A stretch of DNA of 64,000 bases from Hepsetus odoe (GCA_017165825.1 CM029372.1:3496499-3560498); one strand, 5' to 3'; positions 24,673 to 37,940 are shown, counted from the stretch's first letter. Notes: generated from the letters alone by a model not told the origin. Program-made: numbers and translations.

Positions 24673-26120
24673 GAGCATAGTACATATATATTATGCACGT
24701 GAACAAACACACATACAAACCCACACTATCCAAGAACACACTTGGCTGCTTAAAGAGACTCTCTTTCTATAGAAACCTTCTTATCTGTTTTCATGATGGT
24801 TAAGATGCCAGTGAGCATTTAGAATATGCACAAAACAGTACACATTGCCAGTGTTTATGTTCCCATCTGCAGATTTAGCCCTACCTGCCCATTCTGTCAT
24901 TCTGTCAAGAGGAGCATATTAGTTACATCTACTGAGTCCTCCTTAGTAAATCCTTCTGTTCATCTTGCTCTGCCTAGTGAAAATATCTTCTGTTGTACTG
25001 TATGAGTAGTGTACCACTTACCCTTTCCAAGCAGAAAAGGAGGAGCACGGGAAGAAATGCGTCCTGCACTATATGCAGCAGCAGCAGTAGTAGCAGCACT
25101 CTGCTGCAGGAAGATCACTCTGCCTGTGCCTGTGGAGAGAAACTGATTTTCAGTCCTGCTCTCTCTCTCTCTCTACTAGGCTGTACCTCCTCTTCCGCCC
25201 CTCCGTCTCAGCATTGCAGTTTCACCACCCCCACACACCCTCACACACCAGCTCTCCCTCTTTCTCATTCTCCTTCTCTCTTTCCTTTTTTTCTTTTCTC
25301 CCTTTCCCTAGATTATACATATTACATTTACAAGACTTGAAATGTAATCTTACTCATTTCTGGGTCTGTTTACTACAACAGTTCATTATGTCAGGCTGTA
25401 AATCTTCAAGTTGCCAAAAGTGGTATTATAAAATATATGATGTCATATATATTTATATGTGGACATTGACTTAAAACTACATGTACTCTCAAGTAAACAA
25501 ATAAAAACATAATGTGATTATGGGGACAAAGTGTGACATGTGAATAACATGCAGTCCTCTCACATTTTTTGTATTTCTTCTATTTTTTTTTAAACAAGCA
25601 GTTACTACACACTTAATATTTATTTCAGTAGTCAAATTTCTCACCTCCAATTTCCTTCTTTCCCCTTCGTTAGCCTTTGCATCTGTAAGCTAGTGTTGGT
25701 TTCAGCCTCACAATAGCAGTGGTTATACCTCAGTGAGCAGATTGTTCATTTGTGGAGACTGGCTGCTCCAAGGATACTGGGCAACAGAGCCTGAGAAAGA
25801 AGACTTCTGCATGTACAACGCAAATGACTGTGTCAAGCTGTTCACTTAACTTTTATAGCAGTTTAGATGGACATGAATAGGCGGATCTGATGCATAAAAG
25901 CTCTTAAATTTTGCTCCCTTATTGTGTTCCCCTTGAAGCGGTAAGTTCTGAATCATGTCTGAATCTCCTTGGACTTCTCCACATTTAGAAACAATCCATT
26001 GTCCATATCCAATGAAGTGTAATTTCCTGATTGTAATTTCCTTGCATCCATGCAGAATTCCTAGAAGATCTGATCAACTGGACGCTTGTGAGCATAGTAG
26101 TCAGTTTGACCTTTCACATA

Positions 26121-26122
26121 CA

Positions 26123-26157
<35 letters not shown>
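26121..26157. repeat. (CA)n microsatellite
   Basis: Pure CA run. Confidence 0.95.
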
Positions 26158-26159
<2 letters not shown>

Positions 26160-26240
26160 GACAATGGTAAACCCTCATCCATGCATTGCATAATGTCCAC
26201 CTTCTCAACCTTCATCAATGAGAAGACCAGCTGTAGCCTC

Positions 26241-26493
26241 AACAGTGGTAGTGTGGGCTTTAGAGATTAGGAGTTGGTTCTGACTGTGAATATTATGGGT
26301 TTGATTCTCTCATCAGTAGATAGCCCTGAGGTACCCTTGAGCAAGTTACCGTCTCCGTCACTGCTCCTTACAGGCTCTTTCAATAGCTACCTCAAGCGTA
26401 TACAAAAAAGGGTGAAGCACAGAGGTTGAAATTTTATAAAGTTGTGCCAGTTGGCGTGGTTTCACAATGACAAGAATAGTCACTTTCACTTCA
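26241..26493 (+). mobile_element. SINE-A, old sense copy
   Basis: CCCTGAGGTACCCTTGAGCA and AATAGTCACTTTCACTT are clear; the head is heavily changed. Confidence 0.7.
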
Positions 26494-27479
26494 ATATCTC
26501 TGAACCTCAGGATCAAAATACTTTTCACAGTACTTCCAGGTTTTGTAAATATTGAATGCAGCACAGATCCTTTCTCCAGCTGGTGATTCAGCCTCTTTTC
26601 TCCTGAGATGCTTGAACAACATCTGCTTCTTCCAGAAGCCTCTGCAGAGAATGATCATTTTGAACATGGTGTCTCAGAGACTGACCGAGCTGAGGAAAAT
26701 TGTTTGATTATTGAAGTCTTAGTTTGGCAAAAAGGACGCTTTCCAAGCCTAAATCCCGCTGTTTGTGATAAATATTTGAATATTTTCATGGGGCACCTTC
26801 ATGTACCTACTGTCTGTAATATCTACTGAATCAGTATTCTGTCTCTGCAGCTATCAAAGGGAACACACAAAGCCTACTCTGATTCCTCTTTGACTCAGAA
26901 GCATCTGATATCGATGAATCTCATACTTTGAAATGTCAACAGTATAAGTTTGATTATCACTTTTGCAATTTGAATTGTCTGTGTAACAGAACAGAGATTC
27001 CGTCTCTCATTGGGAATCTGCTCAGTGATTAGGAACATCACATCAGTAGATGATTGCTGAAAAGATGAGAAGTGTCAGACAGATGTTTGATATAAACTAA
27101 GGTTTCAAACTGGTTTTGAGGACTTGATTTTATTGTACTTCCTGAAAAGATGTTGGGAAAAGGCTGCATTTACTGCAACGAAATCAACAAATATATCTGC
27201 AAAATATTCTTTTAGGAGCAGGAAAATGATATTAATTTGAAAAGAGATTTTCAATACATTTTCAAATGTTTTGTGAGAGATGACATTATGTATACATCTC
27301 TCAGATTATCAATAGATCTCTTGAGACCGGCCATGTTCCATCGCATCTGGTCAGCTATCACTACTTCTCAACTTGAAGAAGAACCATCTCTGGATTGCAC
27401 GGAATTGAAACAATCAGACCAGTAGTATCCTTCTCCTTTCTTTCTATAGTCTTGAGCCGCAGCGGTTTATAACCAACTC

Positions 27480-28740
27480 AACGCTCTTCTTTTGGCTCAA
27501 ATGACCCCCAGGTTCTTAACAATGTGATTTCTTAAAACATCGCACCCAACTGAAAACGTGGCTCTTCTGGCTGTCACCACAAACTCCATGCTACAAGACG
27601 TAAACACACCTGTCCCTACTCTAGATTCTCCTCTTTGATCTTCTCGGGTGGCCTTGACACAGTGGAACTACTGCCTCTTCCTGACCACTCTCCAACCTGG
27701 GATTGCAGCACTGCCTGGCAGTGTTGGTTCTCCCATACCTACAGGTGATCGACAGTACTGGCGGTCGCAGGGCCATTGGTCCACCTACTCTAAATTCTGA
27801 TGTTCATGCCTCCCAAGGTCATACCTCTCATGTCTTCTCCTGCCATTCCACACCTCAACTTATCCCCTTTCTCCTCTCCTACGCATCAACAGGTCTCTAC
27901 CCGGACCCTCTAACTGCTGGCTGACATCTCAGCATGGGATGACAGCCACCACCCTCAAGCTCAACCTCCTAACAAGACTGGGAGCTTTCTGCCTTCAAGG
28001 CCATCAAACTCCACTGACCACATTCTCCTTTTACGTGTTCACTTCAGCTCCCATCTCTACTGGCTAGGAACTCAAAGTCACTTTAATAGCGAATCCCTCC
28101 TTTCCTCCCATGTCTCTTAATCTCTATGGTCCTAGTTTATTAATTTTTCTTTTCAACATTAGGAAGAATCCGCCCTTCCTCACTCACCAGGCAACCCAAC
28201 TGCTGGTCTAGTCTCTCAGTCATCTGAAACTGGATCACTGCAACTCTCTTTCTCTGGCGCAGGTCTTCCACTGAATGGCAACAAGACCACTACACTGATT
28301 CAAAAACGCTGCTGCCAGACTCCTGTCTTCAAGCATCCCAGTTCACTTCATCCACTCTCAAGTGGATCTGCACTGGCCTCCAAGTGGCTGTCCCGACTGT
28401 AGTTTTAAATTAATCCTTGCTACAAGGCTACCAACAGCCTTGCAAATTCATCTTACCTGTCGGCTCTAATTAAACATCATAAGTCTCCTTCGGCCCCTCA
28501 GACCATCGTAAGCACTGCTCTCGTCTTGAACCTCCATCGCGTTAAAAACAGAGGAAGACACGCATCAGACTTCTTTCAGTTCTGACCTCTCTGCAGGTGG
28601 AACGAACTCCCTGATGGCTCAGAAACTGCTGAGTTCCTCAGCTGTCTTCAAACGCAGATTAAAGACGTTACATGCTAATCGTTCTTCTGGAAAGATTGCT
28701 CATTTACATTACCACTTTGTCCTTCTGATACTCATCACTT
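27480..28740 (+). pseudogene. L2/Rex1-like LINE reverse-transcriptase relic
   Basis: Translated on the plus strand with frameshifts, 28160-28640 gives RIRPFLTHQATQLLV, LDHCNSL, NAAARLLSSS and DLHWPPS, the conserved end of L2/Rex1-type RT proteins, then WNELPDGSETAEF close to the C terminus. An upstream part near 27925 gives TDISAWD followed by a decayed lysine-threonine segment. Multiple stops and shifts show it is dead. Confidence 0.75.
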
Positions 28741-29900
28741 AGCCATCAAGCCATTAAAGATGTGGTTTTAAATCGATCTTAACAGGCTAGATTTTTGGAT
28801 CACATTTCCAAGAAATGTGAGTAAATTGTGTTACATGTACCTATTTTAAAGCTATAATATAGAAAATGTAATATATAACCTATATATGCCTTTACTGATC
28901 TGCATTTCTGCATAACACCAGCACACTATCTGGTATCTTCTCAGTGCTAATGGATGGCTCCACTGGTTATACATATTGTTTGTTACTTTGAATGGCCGGG
29001 CTATACTAGGATGGAGCAGTTGAAACACATAGGATGTGCAATGTAAATATTTTTCCTTTAACCCAGATATAATGGATCAAATTTAGTTTCTTTTAGCCTG
29101 AACTGTAAGCGTTTCAAAATTTCTCTTAAACTTCTGTTCAGGCTACTTTCAGCTTTCCTTTCATTCAATTCGACAGGCTTGTTAATTTGGTTTGGCAGGC
29201 CAGACACCCTTAACTGGTGGGAGTTACAAGTATTTATTTACTACTACTGTGGATAAGCCTTCTGCTGATTATGAGGAAATAAAAAGAAACCTTCACATAC
29301 AGAAACATTCCCATTGCGATTGTAAAAAAAAATGTGTAGGGTGAATCAGTGCTACTTTTATCCAATCATTCTCCATTTGTCTTGCATGCAGCAGCTCATT
29401 AAATAAGAACCAGAGCCCGTGGAGAGGCATTACGCTTGGAGTAAATTCTCTTTTCTCTCACTTCTTCATCAAATCTCTCTCCTCTTCCTACTCACTCTCT
29501 CTCTCTCTTTCTCTCTGTACGCTCACAGATGGAGAGGCGGGAAAAGCCTTCCAACTTCAGCTGAGGTTAAATTATATCCAGTTTGGCTAGATCCTGCTCA
29601 ATAAAAGCCAGAATTTCAAGAATGTGTTGTTGATTTTCTGTGCATATCGTGTATGTGTATGTGCATGTGTACTGTGTATGTGTATGTGTGTGTATATGTG
29701 TGTGTGTGTGTGTGACTAATCAGCATGTGATTGAAACACCAGGGGAAGATTTACATTTTGTATCCACTCAGCATGCCCGTGGTGACCAGCTGATGGAGTA
29801 TAAACCCAGGCTGGACCTCAAATGATAGTGTGTCTCATACGCTTCAAGGAGTGTGTGGAAGCCATGTATTAATGCAAAATAAAATCCCCAGAGAGCTCCA
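28741..29900. other. No gene seen
   Basis: AT-rich; a (TG)n tract lies at 29640-29714. Confidence 0.5.
29640..29714. repeat. (TG)n microsatellite
   Basis: TGTG with TA and CA interruptions, pure at the right end. Confidence 0.9.
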
Positions 29901-29939
29901 TAGTTTTCTGCTAGAATTTAAGATGGCCTCTCATCCAAG

Positions 29940-30436
29940 TCCATCAATACCAAGGGGGGTTTCTGGAACTTCAAACCAGCTAGTCCACTGAGTTGACCAT
30001 CATCAGATTCCTGTACTCACCTGAACTCCAATTCAGCTACATCAGAATCAGACTAAATCATCTGCATGAGCTGCTGCCAAGATTAACAGAAGCTTCACCC
30101 ACTCAAATGGAACCATAACTACTGGCTCATTGAACTCTGTGCCACAGACTTACTGACTCCTTTGGTGCATAAACTCATACTTTAGCAGAACTCATCGCAA
30201 AATCTACTCCTTTATGAAATGTGTTTTTTCTTTCTTTTCCTTCTTTATTTCCTGGTGTAATTACTTAGGGATGAGTTCTTTGCCTCTCCAAAAAGGTTTT
30301 TACCTCAGGTTTTAGGGAGCCTCTGTCTCCATATTTTGGTTTACTCCATACTTGGAGCTCAGACTCCAGATCTGTGTCAGCTTTTCTGTGACAAACAACA
30401 GATGTGTAAAATGCCTTATATAAATAAACTCCTCCT
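29940..30436 (+). mobile_element. L2-type LINE 3' end
   Basis: Includes GGGATGAGTTCTTTGCCTC, GGGAGCCTCTGTCTCC and ATGCCTTATATAAATAAA, the untranslated 3' region and tail of L2-type fish LINEs. Confidence 0.6.
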
Positions 30437-30454
30437 CAAACTGAATACCCGCAT

Positions 30455-31590
30455 CGTGGTCCTCAAGCGCAGTCCCAATGATCCTGAGCCATGTTGTCGT
30501 GGCCATGCCCTGGTAGGGGCACCAAGGCAAAAGGTCCTGGTGGTGAGGGAAGAGACAAAGATCGGTTCAGAGGACCTCTTATGATGAGAAAGATTTTTGG
30601 ACAAAGTTTTCCCTCGCCCGAAGAGGGAACAGCCCGAAGAGGCAACGTGGGTCCTCTCCTGGCGGCCTACCATCTGTAGAGGCCAGAGTCGTGGTGCGCA
30701 GGGCTTGGGGCGTGGCCGAAAAACGGGGCCTTGGCGTGTCCGATCCTCGCTGCAGAAGCTGGCTCAGGGGATGTGGAATGTCACCTCTCAGGAAGGAGCT
30801 CTCGATTAGCGCGTGAGGTTGAGAAGTTCCAGCCAGGATATGGAAGCGGGACTCACTCCTCACACACAGCTTGGACTCTGGAACCAGTTCTCTGAGAGGG
30901 CGTGGACTCCTCTTCTACTCTGGAGTTGCCACCGTGAGAGCAATGCCCAGCAGGTAAGTGCCTCTGGCTGCCCCCGGCTAGTCAGCACATTAAGTTTCAC
31001 CCAGTAGATGAGAGGTGGCCTCCCTCCGCTCTTCCGGGTTGGGGGGATCGGTCTCTGTGTTGTTTCTATGCTTGCGCCTGAACAGCAGTCTCGACTACCC
31101 ACCCTTTTCTGGAAGTCTCTGGAGGGGGCGCTGAACATAGACCTCCAAATCTGAGGCCATGGTCCCTGTAAAATGAGTGTGCTGAGTGCCTCACAGGTTG
31201 GGAGTGATCCTGCCCAAGTGTGGAGAGGCTTGCTATCTCGGGATCTTGTTCACAGTGAGGGTGGAATGGGGAGCGGAGATCACAGGCGGATCGAGGCAGC
31301 GCCTCGCAGTGCCGCGGGCTCTGTGCTGGTCCTCACATGAAGGGAAGGAAGGAGCTGTTTTCAAAACAAAGCTCAATTTATTTGGTTTGACGCCTTATGT
31401 TCCTACCCTCACCTATGGTCATGAGCTGTGGGTAGTGACCAAAAGAACAAGATCGCGAATACAGTGGCTGAAAATGGAGCCCGCAGGGAGTGGCTGGGGT
31501 TTCTCTCAGAGATAGGGGTGAGAGAAGCTCAGTCATCCGGGGAGGGGCTCAGAGTAGAGCCGCTGCTCTCCGCATGATAAATAAAACTGG
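30455..31590 (+). pseudogene. GC-rich LINE relic: endonuclease part fused to RT end
   Basis: About 30780-31140 retains the endonuclease region in broken frames (WNVTSQEGAL, then TLEPVL-like and GVATVRA segments, plus SSLDYPPFSGSLEGA). From about 31190 it jumps to the end of the RT protein: YLGILFT near 31220 and VPTLTYGHELWVVTKRTRSR at 31390-31450. Between them the RT core is missing, so this copy has a large internal deletion. It is much more GC-rich than its surroundings. It is an APE-type LINE; I do not assign the clade. Confidence 0.75.
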
Positions 31591-32409
31591 ACTTGACTGG
31601 GGATCATATACTTCACAGAGCACAATACATAAACCATGTGTGCATTTGGCCAAACTGTAAACACTCTATAGATCATACAGACAGGAATTTAAAAGGCTCC
31701 CCCAAAACACAGTCTATTCAACAACACTATTAATACTGGTCTGGCAAGGTTTTTATTATACCATTATTTTTATTGTATTCACTATTTTCCATGTCATATT
31801 TACCCTTAGGTGTTCTATGTCAGTGGTGCACAGTTTCAGTTCTGAAGAGCCTGTGTTAAGCATAATTTGGTATTCTCAAAATCCACAACCAGGACGCAAC
31901 AGGTAAGCTGGAACAAGGTGAGTTTGATATAGAATTCCAAATTGTGAGCATGACACTCACATATGTAGCACAATTTAAAATGGCAATTTAAAATAGCACA
32001 ATTTGAAAAATGGAGGCCCAGAGTTGAGCTAATTTTTTTATTTTAAGCAAAACATTTTAAGTCAGCAGCTTTTTGACAGAACAATAGAAATGAGTTAAAC
32101 CTATTTAATTAAAGACCATAAGTATTTGGACACCTCTAGTAGCATGTTTTTTTTCAACAATATTTGTGTTATTTGAACAAACTCTCCACAAACAACCTCC
32201 CCTAATGTGAAAATGGTTATTTGTCATTGTGAGCACAGAGCAAACCACAACAACATGCATCCTCTGCATCTAATGCACACAGCTGGGGTCAGCCTTATTC
32301 AACCCTACACAACAGAAACACACCTAAGTGCACACATTACACATAGGTATGATTTGCTGTAAGCTTGTTGCATAAAAGAGCTTAATTTGAGAAATATTCA
32401 GTTTAAAGA
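31591..32409. other. No gene seen
   Basis: AT-rich spacer between two LINE insertions. Confidence 0.5.
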
Positions 32410-32425
32410 ACTGGTCAAAAGAACT

Positions 32426-35400
32426 CTTCTTCTTCTTCTTTTTCTTTCGGCTGCTCCCGTTTAGGGGTCGCCACAGCGGATCAACTGGTTCCATTTTCTT
32501 GTCTTTTGCATTTCCTGCCTTCCAAACTGAAATTACCTGCATGTCCTCTCTCTCACCACAATCCATAAACCTCCTCTGGTCTCCTCTTCTCTTCTTTCCT
32601 GGAGTACCCATCCTCAAATATCCTCCTTCCAATATAATCATCGCCTTTCCTCTCTGCATTAGCGACAAACCAACGCAACCTGCTTCTAACTCCTGTTCCC
32701 AAGACGCCCACCCTGGAGCTGTCCTTCACACATACTTCATTTCTAATCCTGTCCAACTCGCCACACCCAACGGTAAATCTCAGCATCTTTAACTTCTGAC
32801 ACCTTCCAGCTCCGCCTCCTGTCTTCATCAGTGCCACTGTCTCCAACCCATACAACATAGCGGGTCTCACTACTGTCCTGTAACCTTCCCTTTTACTTTG
32901 GGAAGCGGTAATGTTGCCTGTCACAAATCACCTGTGCCACTCTTTCTCCACCCATTCCAACCTGCCTGCACTCTATCTTCTTCACCTCTTTTCCACACTC
33001 CCTTACACCGAAAGGCTGACCCCAAGCATTTAAACTCCTCTACCTTTGCTACCTATGCCTGCATCCTAACCATTCTCCTTTCGTCCTTTTCAGTCACACT
33101 CATGTATTCTGTCTTTGTCCCTCCACTACTTTCATTCCTTCTCTCCAGAGCATATCTCCATTCGTCCAGGTTCTCTCAAGCTGCCCCTTACCTTCACCAC
33201 AGATCACAATATCATCAGTAAACATCATCGCCCACTGAGACTCCCTGTCTAACCTTCGTCTCATTAACCTGTCCATCATCACTACGTGAAACAAGAACGG
33301 CCTAGTGCTGATCCTGATGTAATCCAACCTCACTTTAAATGCATCCGCCACTGCTTACCGTAGATCTCACCACTGTTACACTGCCCTCATACATATCCTG
33401 AATTATTTCACATACTTCTCTGTAACACCAGACTTCCTCATACAAACCACAACTCCTCTCTAGGCACCCTGTCATATGCTTTCTCCAACTAATAAAAGGC
33501 ACAATGCAGCTCTTCTGACCTCTCTGTACTTCTCTCCATCAACACCCTCAAAAGCAAACATTGCATCTGTGCTCTTTCTGTATAAACCATACTGTTGTTC
33601 ACTGATCCTCACCCTTTTTCTCTAACCTATTTACTACTTCCATAATCTCCCATGGTGTATGATCAACTTTATCCTCTATAGTTACTACAGCCTGTGCATC
33701 ACCCTTATTCTTGGAAGATCAGCATCTGGTACACTTTGTCTCCACTCTCAGTGTGTCTTTCTCACTTGCCGGCATTGTTAAACAATCTGGGTCAGAAACC
33801 CAACTGCCATCTCCCTAAAACATCTCCATGCTTCCACTGGTATGTCAACTGGTCTCAACAGCCTTTCCATTCTTCATCCTCTACTCAGTTCTCATTTCCA
33901 TCTTGTTTATTTGCTGCACTTCCTGGTTAACTCTTCACATCATCCAGCTCCTCTCTCTCTCACATTTTCATCTACTCAGCTCCTCAAAGCATTCCTTCCA
34001 TCTGCTCAACACGCCTGTTCACCCGTGATAATGCTTTACTCATTTTCATCTTTAATCACCTGACCTGGTGTGTAGCATATCTTTCCTCTAGATCTGTTCT
34101 CTGCTCAGCCACCCGGTAAAGGTCCTTTTCTCCCCTTTGTTTGTCCACCTTCATACAATTCACCAAACACCTTATCTTTGGGCCTTCACTAATGCTTTCT
34201 TTCGCCCCATGTTCATTCCCTGTACATCTGGTTCATTTCTTCATTCTGACTGTCCATGTCTTTGCCTCTCTTTCTTTGAATACACTGGACTTCTGGTTCC
34301 ACCAATGTCTTCTTATCCCTTTCTTCCTTCCGATGTCATACCTGGGCATATTTCTTGCAGTCATTTTCGCCTGATCACTTTGCAGTTCTTCCTCAGCAAC
34401 TGAAGCCTTCTCACCTCCCAGTGTCTTGTATAATCTCCTCTGCTCAAATTCCCACCTACAGTCCTCTCTCTTCTGTGCTTCCACCACTTGATCTCACTCT
34501 GCTCCCCACTTTCCTCTCCTCTTGACCCCATCCTACAGACCACTATCCCCATGCTGTTTAGCCACACTCTCTCTGTCACTACTTGCAGTCTCTGACTTTT
34601 CAACCATCCTCCTGCAAAGAATATAATCTGACCTGTGAGGTTCTCCACTCTTATCACTACTCCTGTGCTCTCCCTCTCTTGCACACAAGTATTAACTACA
34701 GCCATTTCTATCCTTTTGCAAATCAACAACCATCTGACCTTCAGCATTCTCTCTTGACACCATGCCTACCCATCACCCTCCTCATCACCCTCTGTTCTCA
34801 CCAACATGTAAAGACTATTAAAATCTGCACCAATTCACCACTCTCTCTCTCCCCTGGGTACACTTCCTATCACTCTCTCATACTCCAACCCACTCAGGCT
34901 TTTCCTCTTCTTTCCTCTTTCTTGGCGAATCAACTTGTGGAGCATACACCTGGGGTCAAATACTCATTATCACATCCTTCAACCTTCCAGCTTCAAACTC
35001 ATCACCCTCCTGACACCCTTTACTTCCAAAACATTCTCCACATACTCTCTTCCTCTTCAGGATAACACCTACCCATTCTTCCCTTTCTATCCATACACCC
35101 ATGTAGAACAGTTTAAACCCTCCAATACACCCGGGCCTTACTACCCTCCATCTAGTTCTGGGCATTAATAACAAAATGTCAACCTTCTTTCCATCATATC
35201 AGAAGCAATTTCACCTTACCAGCCTTCATGCACACAACATTCAAAGTCTCCATCTCTCACCCAATTTCCTCCTTCTCCTTTCTTTCTCTCCTTCTCCTCT
35301 GGGACACGCTCCTTCCTCCTCTTCTTCCTTCTTCTTTGGCCAACAGTAGTCCAATTTTCCACCAGCACCCTGTAGGCTAACAGCACTGATGGCGGTCGTT

Positions 35401-35571
35401 GTTAACCCGGGCCTCGACCGATCCGGTATGGAATTCTGTATCGTTGTCCGCATATTGACTTGGCAAAGTTTTACACCGGATGCCCTTCCTGACGTAACCC
35501 TCCCCATTTACCCGGGCTTGGGACCGGCACGAAGAAATACACTGGCTTGTGCATCCCTAGTGGCTGGGTTC
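32426..35571 (-). mobile_element. RTE-type LINE, nearly full length, inactive
   Basis: Read on the minus strand, it starts with CCAGCCACTAGGGATGCAC, has an untranslated leader of about 250 bp, then an endonuclease segment (GTLNV-like region, 35.2-34.9 kb), an RT segment and the 3' end GATCCGCTGTGGCGACCCC with a (GAA)n tail at 32426. The reading frame is broken by stops and shifts; fragments such as FTDDIVICGEGKGQLE (normally FADD) and RSRLRWFVANAERKGDDYIG remain. A perfect 16-bp duplication, ACTGGTCAAAAGAACT, flanks it at 32410-32425 and 35572-35587. Confidence 0.92.
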
Positions 35572-35742
35572 ACTGGTCAAAAGAACTAATGAAATGTAAT
35601 CCAAAGTCTAAACCCTGGTCATCAAGCTTAGCCCTTTGTGGAGAATCAACTCTCCACATAAAGCGTGAAGAGAGAGCAGAGAGCAAGAGTGAGACAGTAA
35701 GAGACACAGAGAGAGCATGATTGTTTTTACTTATTCTTTAAA

Positions 35743-35766
35743 TTATATATATATATATATATATAT
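35743..35766. repeat. (AT)n microsatellite
   Basis: Pure AT run abutting the Tc1 fragment to its right. Confidence 0.9.
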
Positions 35767-35990
35767 CCTTCAAAAACTGTGTGCAAGTGTACCTAGAAGA
35801 ATTGATGCTGTTTGAAGGCAAAGGGTGGTCACACCAAAGATTGATTTGATTTAGATTTCTCTTTTGTTCATTCACTGCATTTTGTTGATTGATGAAAATA
35901 AATGATTAACACTTCCATTTCTGAAAGTATTCTTTGTTTACAGCCTTTTTTCACACCTAACTAAAATTTTGCACAGTACTGTATATATGT
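35767..35990 (+). mobile_element. Tc1-like transposon 3' end fragment
   Basis: Nearly the same sequence as 59466-59690: AAACTGTGTGCAAGTGTACC, AAGGGTGGTCACACCAAA, GATTAACACTTCCATTT, ending GCACAGTACTGTATATA. It is the transposase C terminus plus the 3' terminal region; everything 5' is missing. Confidence 0.75.
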
Positions 35991-36238
35991 ATAGGCAGAG
36001 AGAGAAAAAAAGAGAAATGGTGAGCAGGAAGCTTTGAAGGAAGGCTGATGCACCCTCATTTTCTGGCAACTGTGTTGGACAATGGAGGCCCAAAGAAGAA
36101 CAATAGTGTGGGCTTGTTTTTCACAGAGGAACTGTTGTAGGTTGTGCCGAGAGGACCCAGGGTCAACAATATGAGTGTGGGGCTCTCTGTCCTGTAACAG
36201 ATGTTAATCTGCCTCACTAACTCTCAAAAGAACGTCCC

Positions 36239-36302
<64 letters not shown>

Positions 36303-37112
36303 AAAGCTGGGATTGGGAAGAGCTGGAGTAGCACATCTGCAAAACCTGCATCTACATTTTTATGGGATTTCTGTGCTTTCTTTCACATATTCAAAAAAGC
36401 ACACCCAAACACGAACAGCCCAGTTCAATATGCTGACTGCAGCATTTCAGTCAAATCTGTCAAGAGCTGAAGCTGAATTCCCATAACATTGGAGGAATGG
36501 AGGTGTAGGATTGAGACTTTACTGACACCCTGTGGGACCTAAGGCGAGTAACACTTCAAAATATGCCTTGTGTCTGTGTGATTAATTGCTAAAATTGAAT
36601 TCCTATATAAATACCACTTTTGGGGGGCGTAGTTATCAAATACATTTCTGCAAGCCTGGCACTTGTCTGCTATACTTTCAATGGGGAGGGTTTTTAATGT
36701 GGAGTTTATTACTACAACTGCAGGGAGTGAGGAGATGTAAGGCACAACTAACTCTCTTTGCTTGGTAATAGTCTTTGCTCCAGAGCAGCTGGAGTTTATT
36801 AATGCATGTCTCTGAAATCCACTTTTGTGCTGTTTGCTCAACATACCTGATTGGATGAATTCCAGTGTAAATTGCCATAAGCATGTCTTGATCCTAAAGG
36901 CTAGACTCTAGATGTTCATATTTCTCTCAGTTTGAAATGAATGGGTGGCACTGTGAGTGAGAACGTTCTGGGTTTGATTTCCTGGAAGGGTCTACATAGA
37001 CTGTTTTTGGTTTGACACTTCCAGTAAACAACATATTCCTGCATGCTCTATCTGAAATATGTGGACAATATAAATGTACAAATAAACCTTTGTTTAAGGG
37101 TGTATAGCATTA
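35991..37112. other. No gene seen
   Basis: Holds a long (CA)n array at 36239-36301. Confidence 0.5.
36239..36301. repeat. (CA)n microsatellite
   Basis: About 62 bp, one GA interruption. Confidence 0.95.
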
Positions 37113-37940
37113 CACCTTGTGCACAATTATTAGCCGTATTAGGAGTATTTTGAGGATGAATTTTAATTTGGAACAAATCCAGTGCTATCAATAAATCTTA
37201 AAGGTTAAGGTGAAAAGGTGAAACCAGAAAGTTTTACAAAGGAAATGTGAGTGTGAACGTTCTCAGGGGATACATATGTACAATTACTAGGCAGCTATTA
37301 GCATGTAGAATTATTACACAACTAAATGAAAAATTAAACATTTTTCTCATCTCACTTATTTATTTTCATCTGTTAAAAGTGAGAATACACATTTCTGACA
37401 TCTCACAAAAAATTCAGTGGTCAATAGAGCCACCCTTCTTTTCAATAACATTCATAATCCTTCCATTCATGGAGTCTGTCAGTTTCTTGATCTGTTGATG
37501 ATCAGCTTTTGTGCAGCAGCAACCAGAGCCTCCCAGACACTGTTCAGAGAGGTGGACTGTTTTCCTTCCCTGTAAATCTCCCATTTAAGAAGGTCCACAA
37601 GTTCTCAATAGGATTTAGGTCAGATGAGGAAGGGGGTCATGTCATTCTTTGATCTTTAAGGACTTTATGGCCTTCTAAAAACTGGCAGTAGGTTTGGGCG
37701 ATGATTCTGAGTCCATTCTCAACCCGAAAATGTCCAGCTAGCTCATCTTTAATAATACCAGCCCATATCAGTGCCCCCCTCCACCTTGCTGGTGTCTCAG
37801 TTGGAAGTGGAGCCTGTTACTGATCCAGCCAAGAGTCACTCTCATCTCATCAGTTCATAAAAAAATCTGATATTTCAGATTTTTTGATAATCAGATATTT
37901 CCAGATGGTCAACATCAAGATGGTCTTGTTCAGTAGAAAT
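37113..37940 (-). mobile_element. Tc1-like transposon, antisense, truncated
   Basis: Starts with TTGTGCACAATTATTAGCC and contains TTCCATTCATGGAGTCTGTC, CCTCCCAGACACTGTTCAGA and CAATAGGATTTAGGTCAG, typical of the antisense strand of a Tc1-like fish transposase (the last encodes the DLNPIE-type catalytic region). The second terminus is not visible: the element breaks into a SINE at 37941. Confidence 0.7.

Larger units (their letters stand above)
23746..27430. other. No gene seen
   Basis: Contains microsatellites at 24241-24310, 24551-24672 and 26121-26157 and one decayed SINE-A at 26241-26493. The 26.6-27.4 kb part has modest open frames without recognisable motifs. Confidence 0.45.

Noticed and set aside
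25078..25110. CAG/TAG-rich triplet stretch suggesting a coding repeat
   Set aside because: Short, interrupted by stops, and not within any credible exon.
26608..26829. 73-codon plus-strand frame with mixed composition
   Set aside because: No recognisable motif, no splice partners seen, and no sign of conservation can be judged here.
34583..35065. 160-codon plus-strand frame
   Set aside because: It is the antisense of the RTE LINE at 32.4-35.6 kb.
36239..36301. Regularly spaced short repeats considered as a CRISPR-like array
   Set aside because: It is a simple CA dinucleotide tract in a vertebrate genome, with no spacers.
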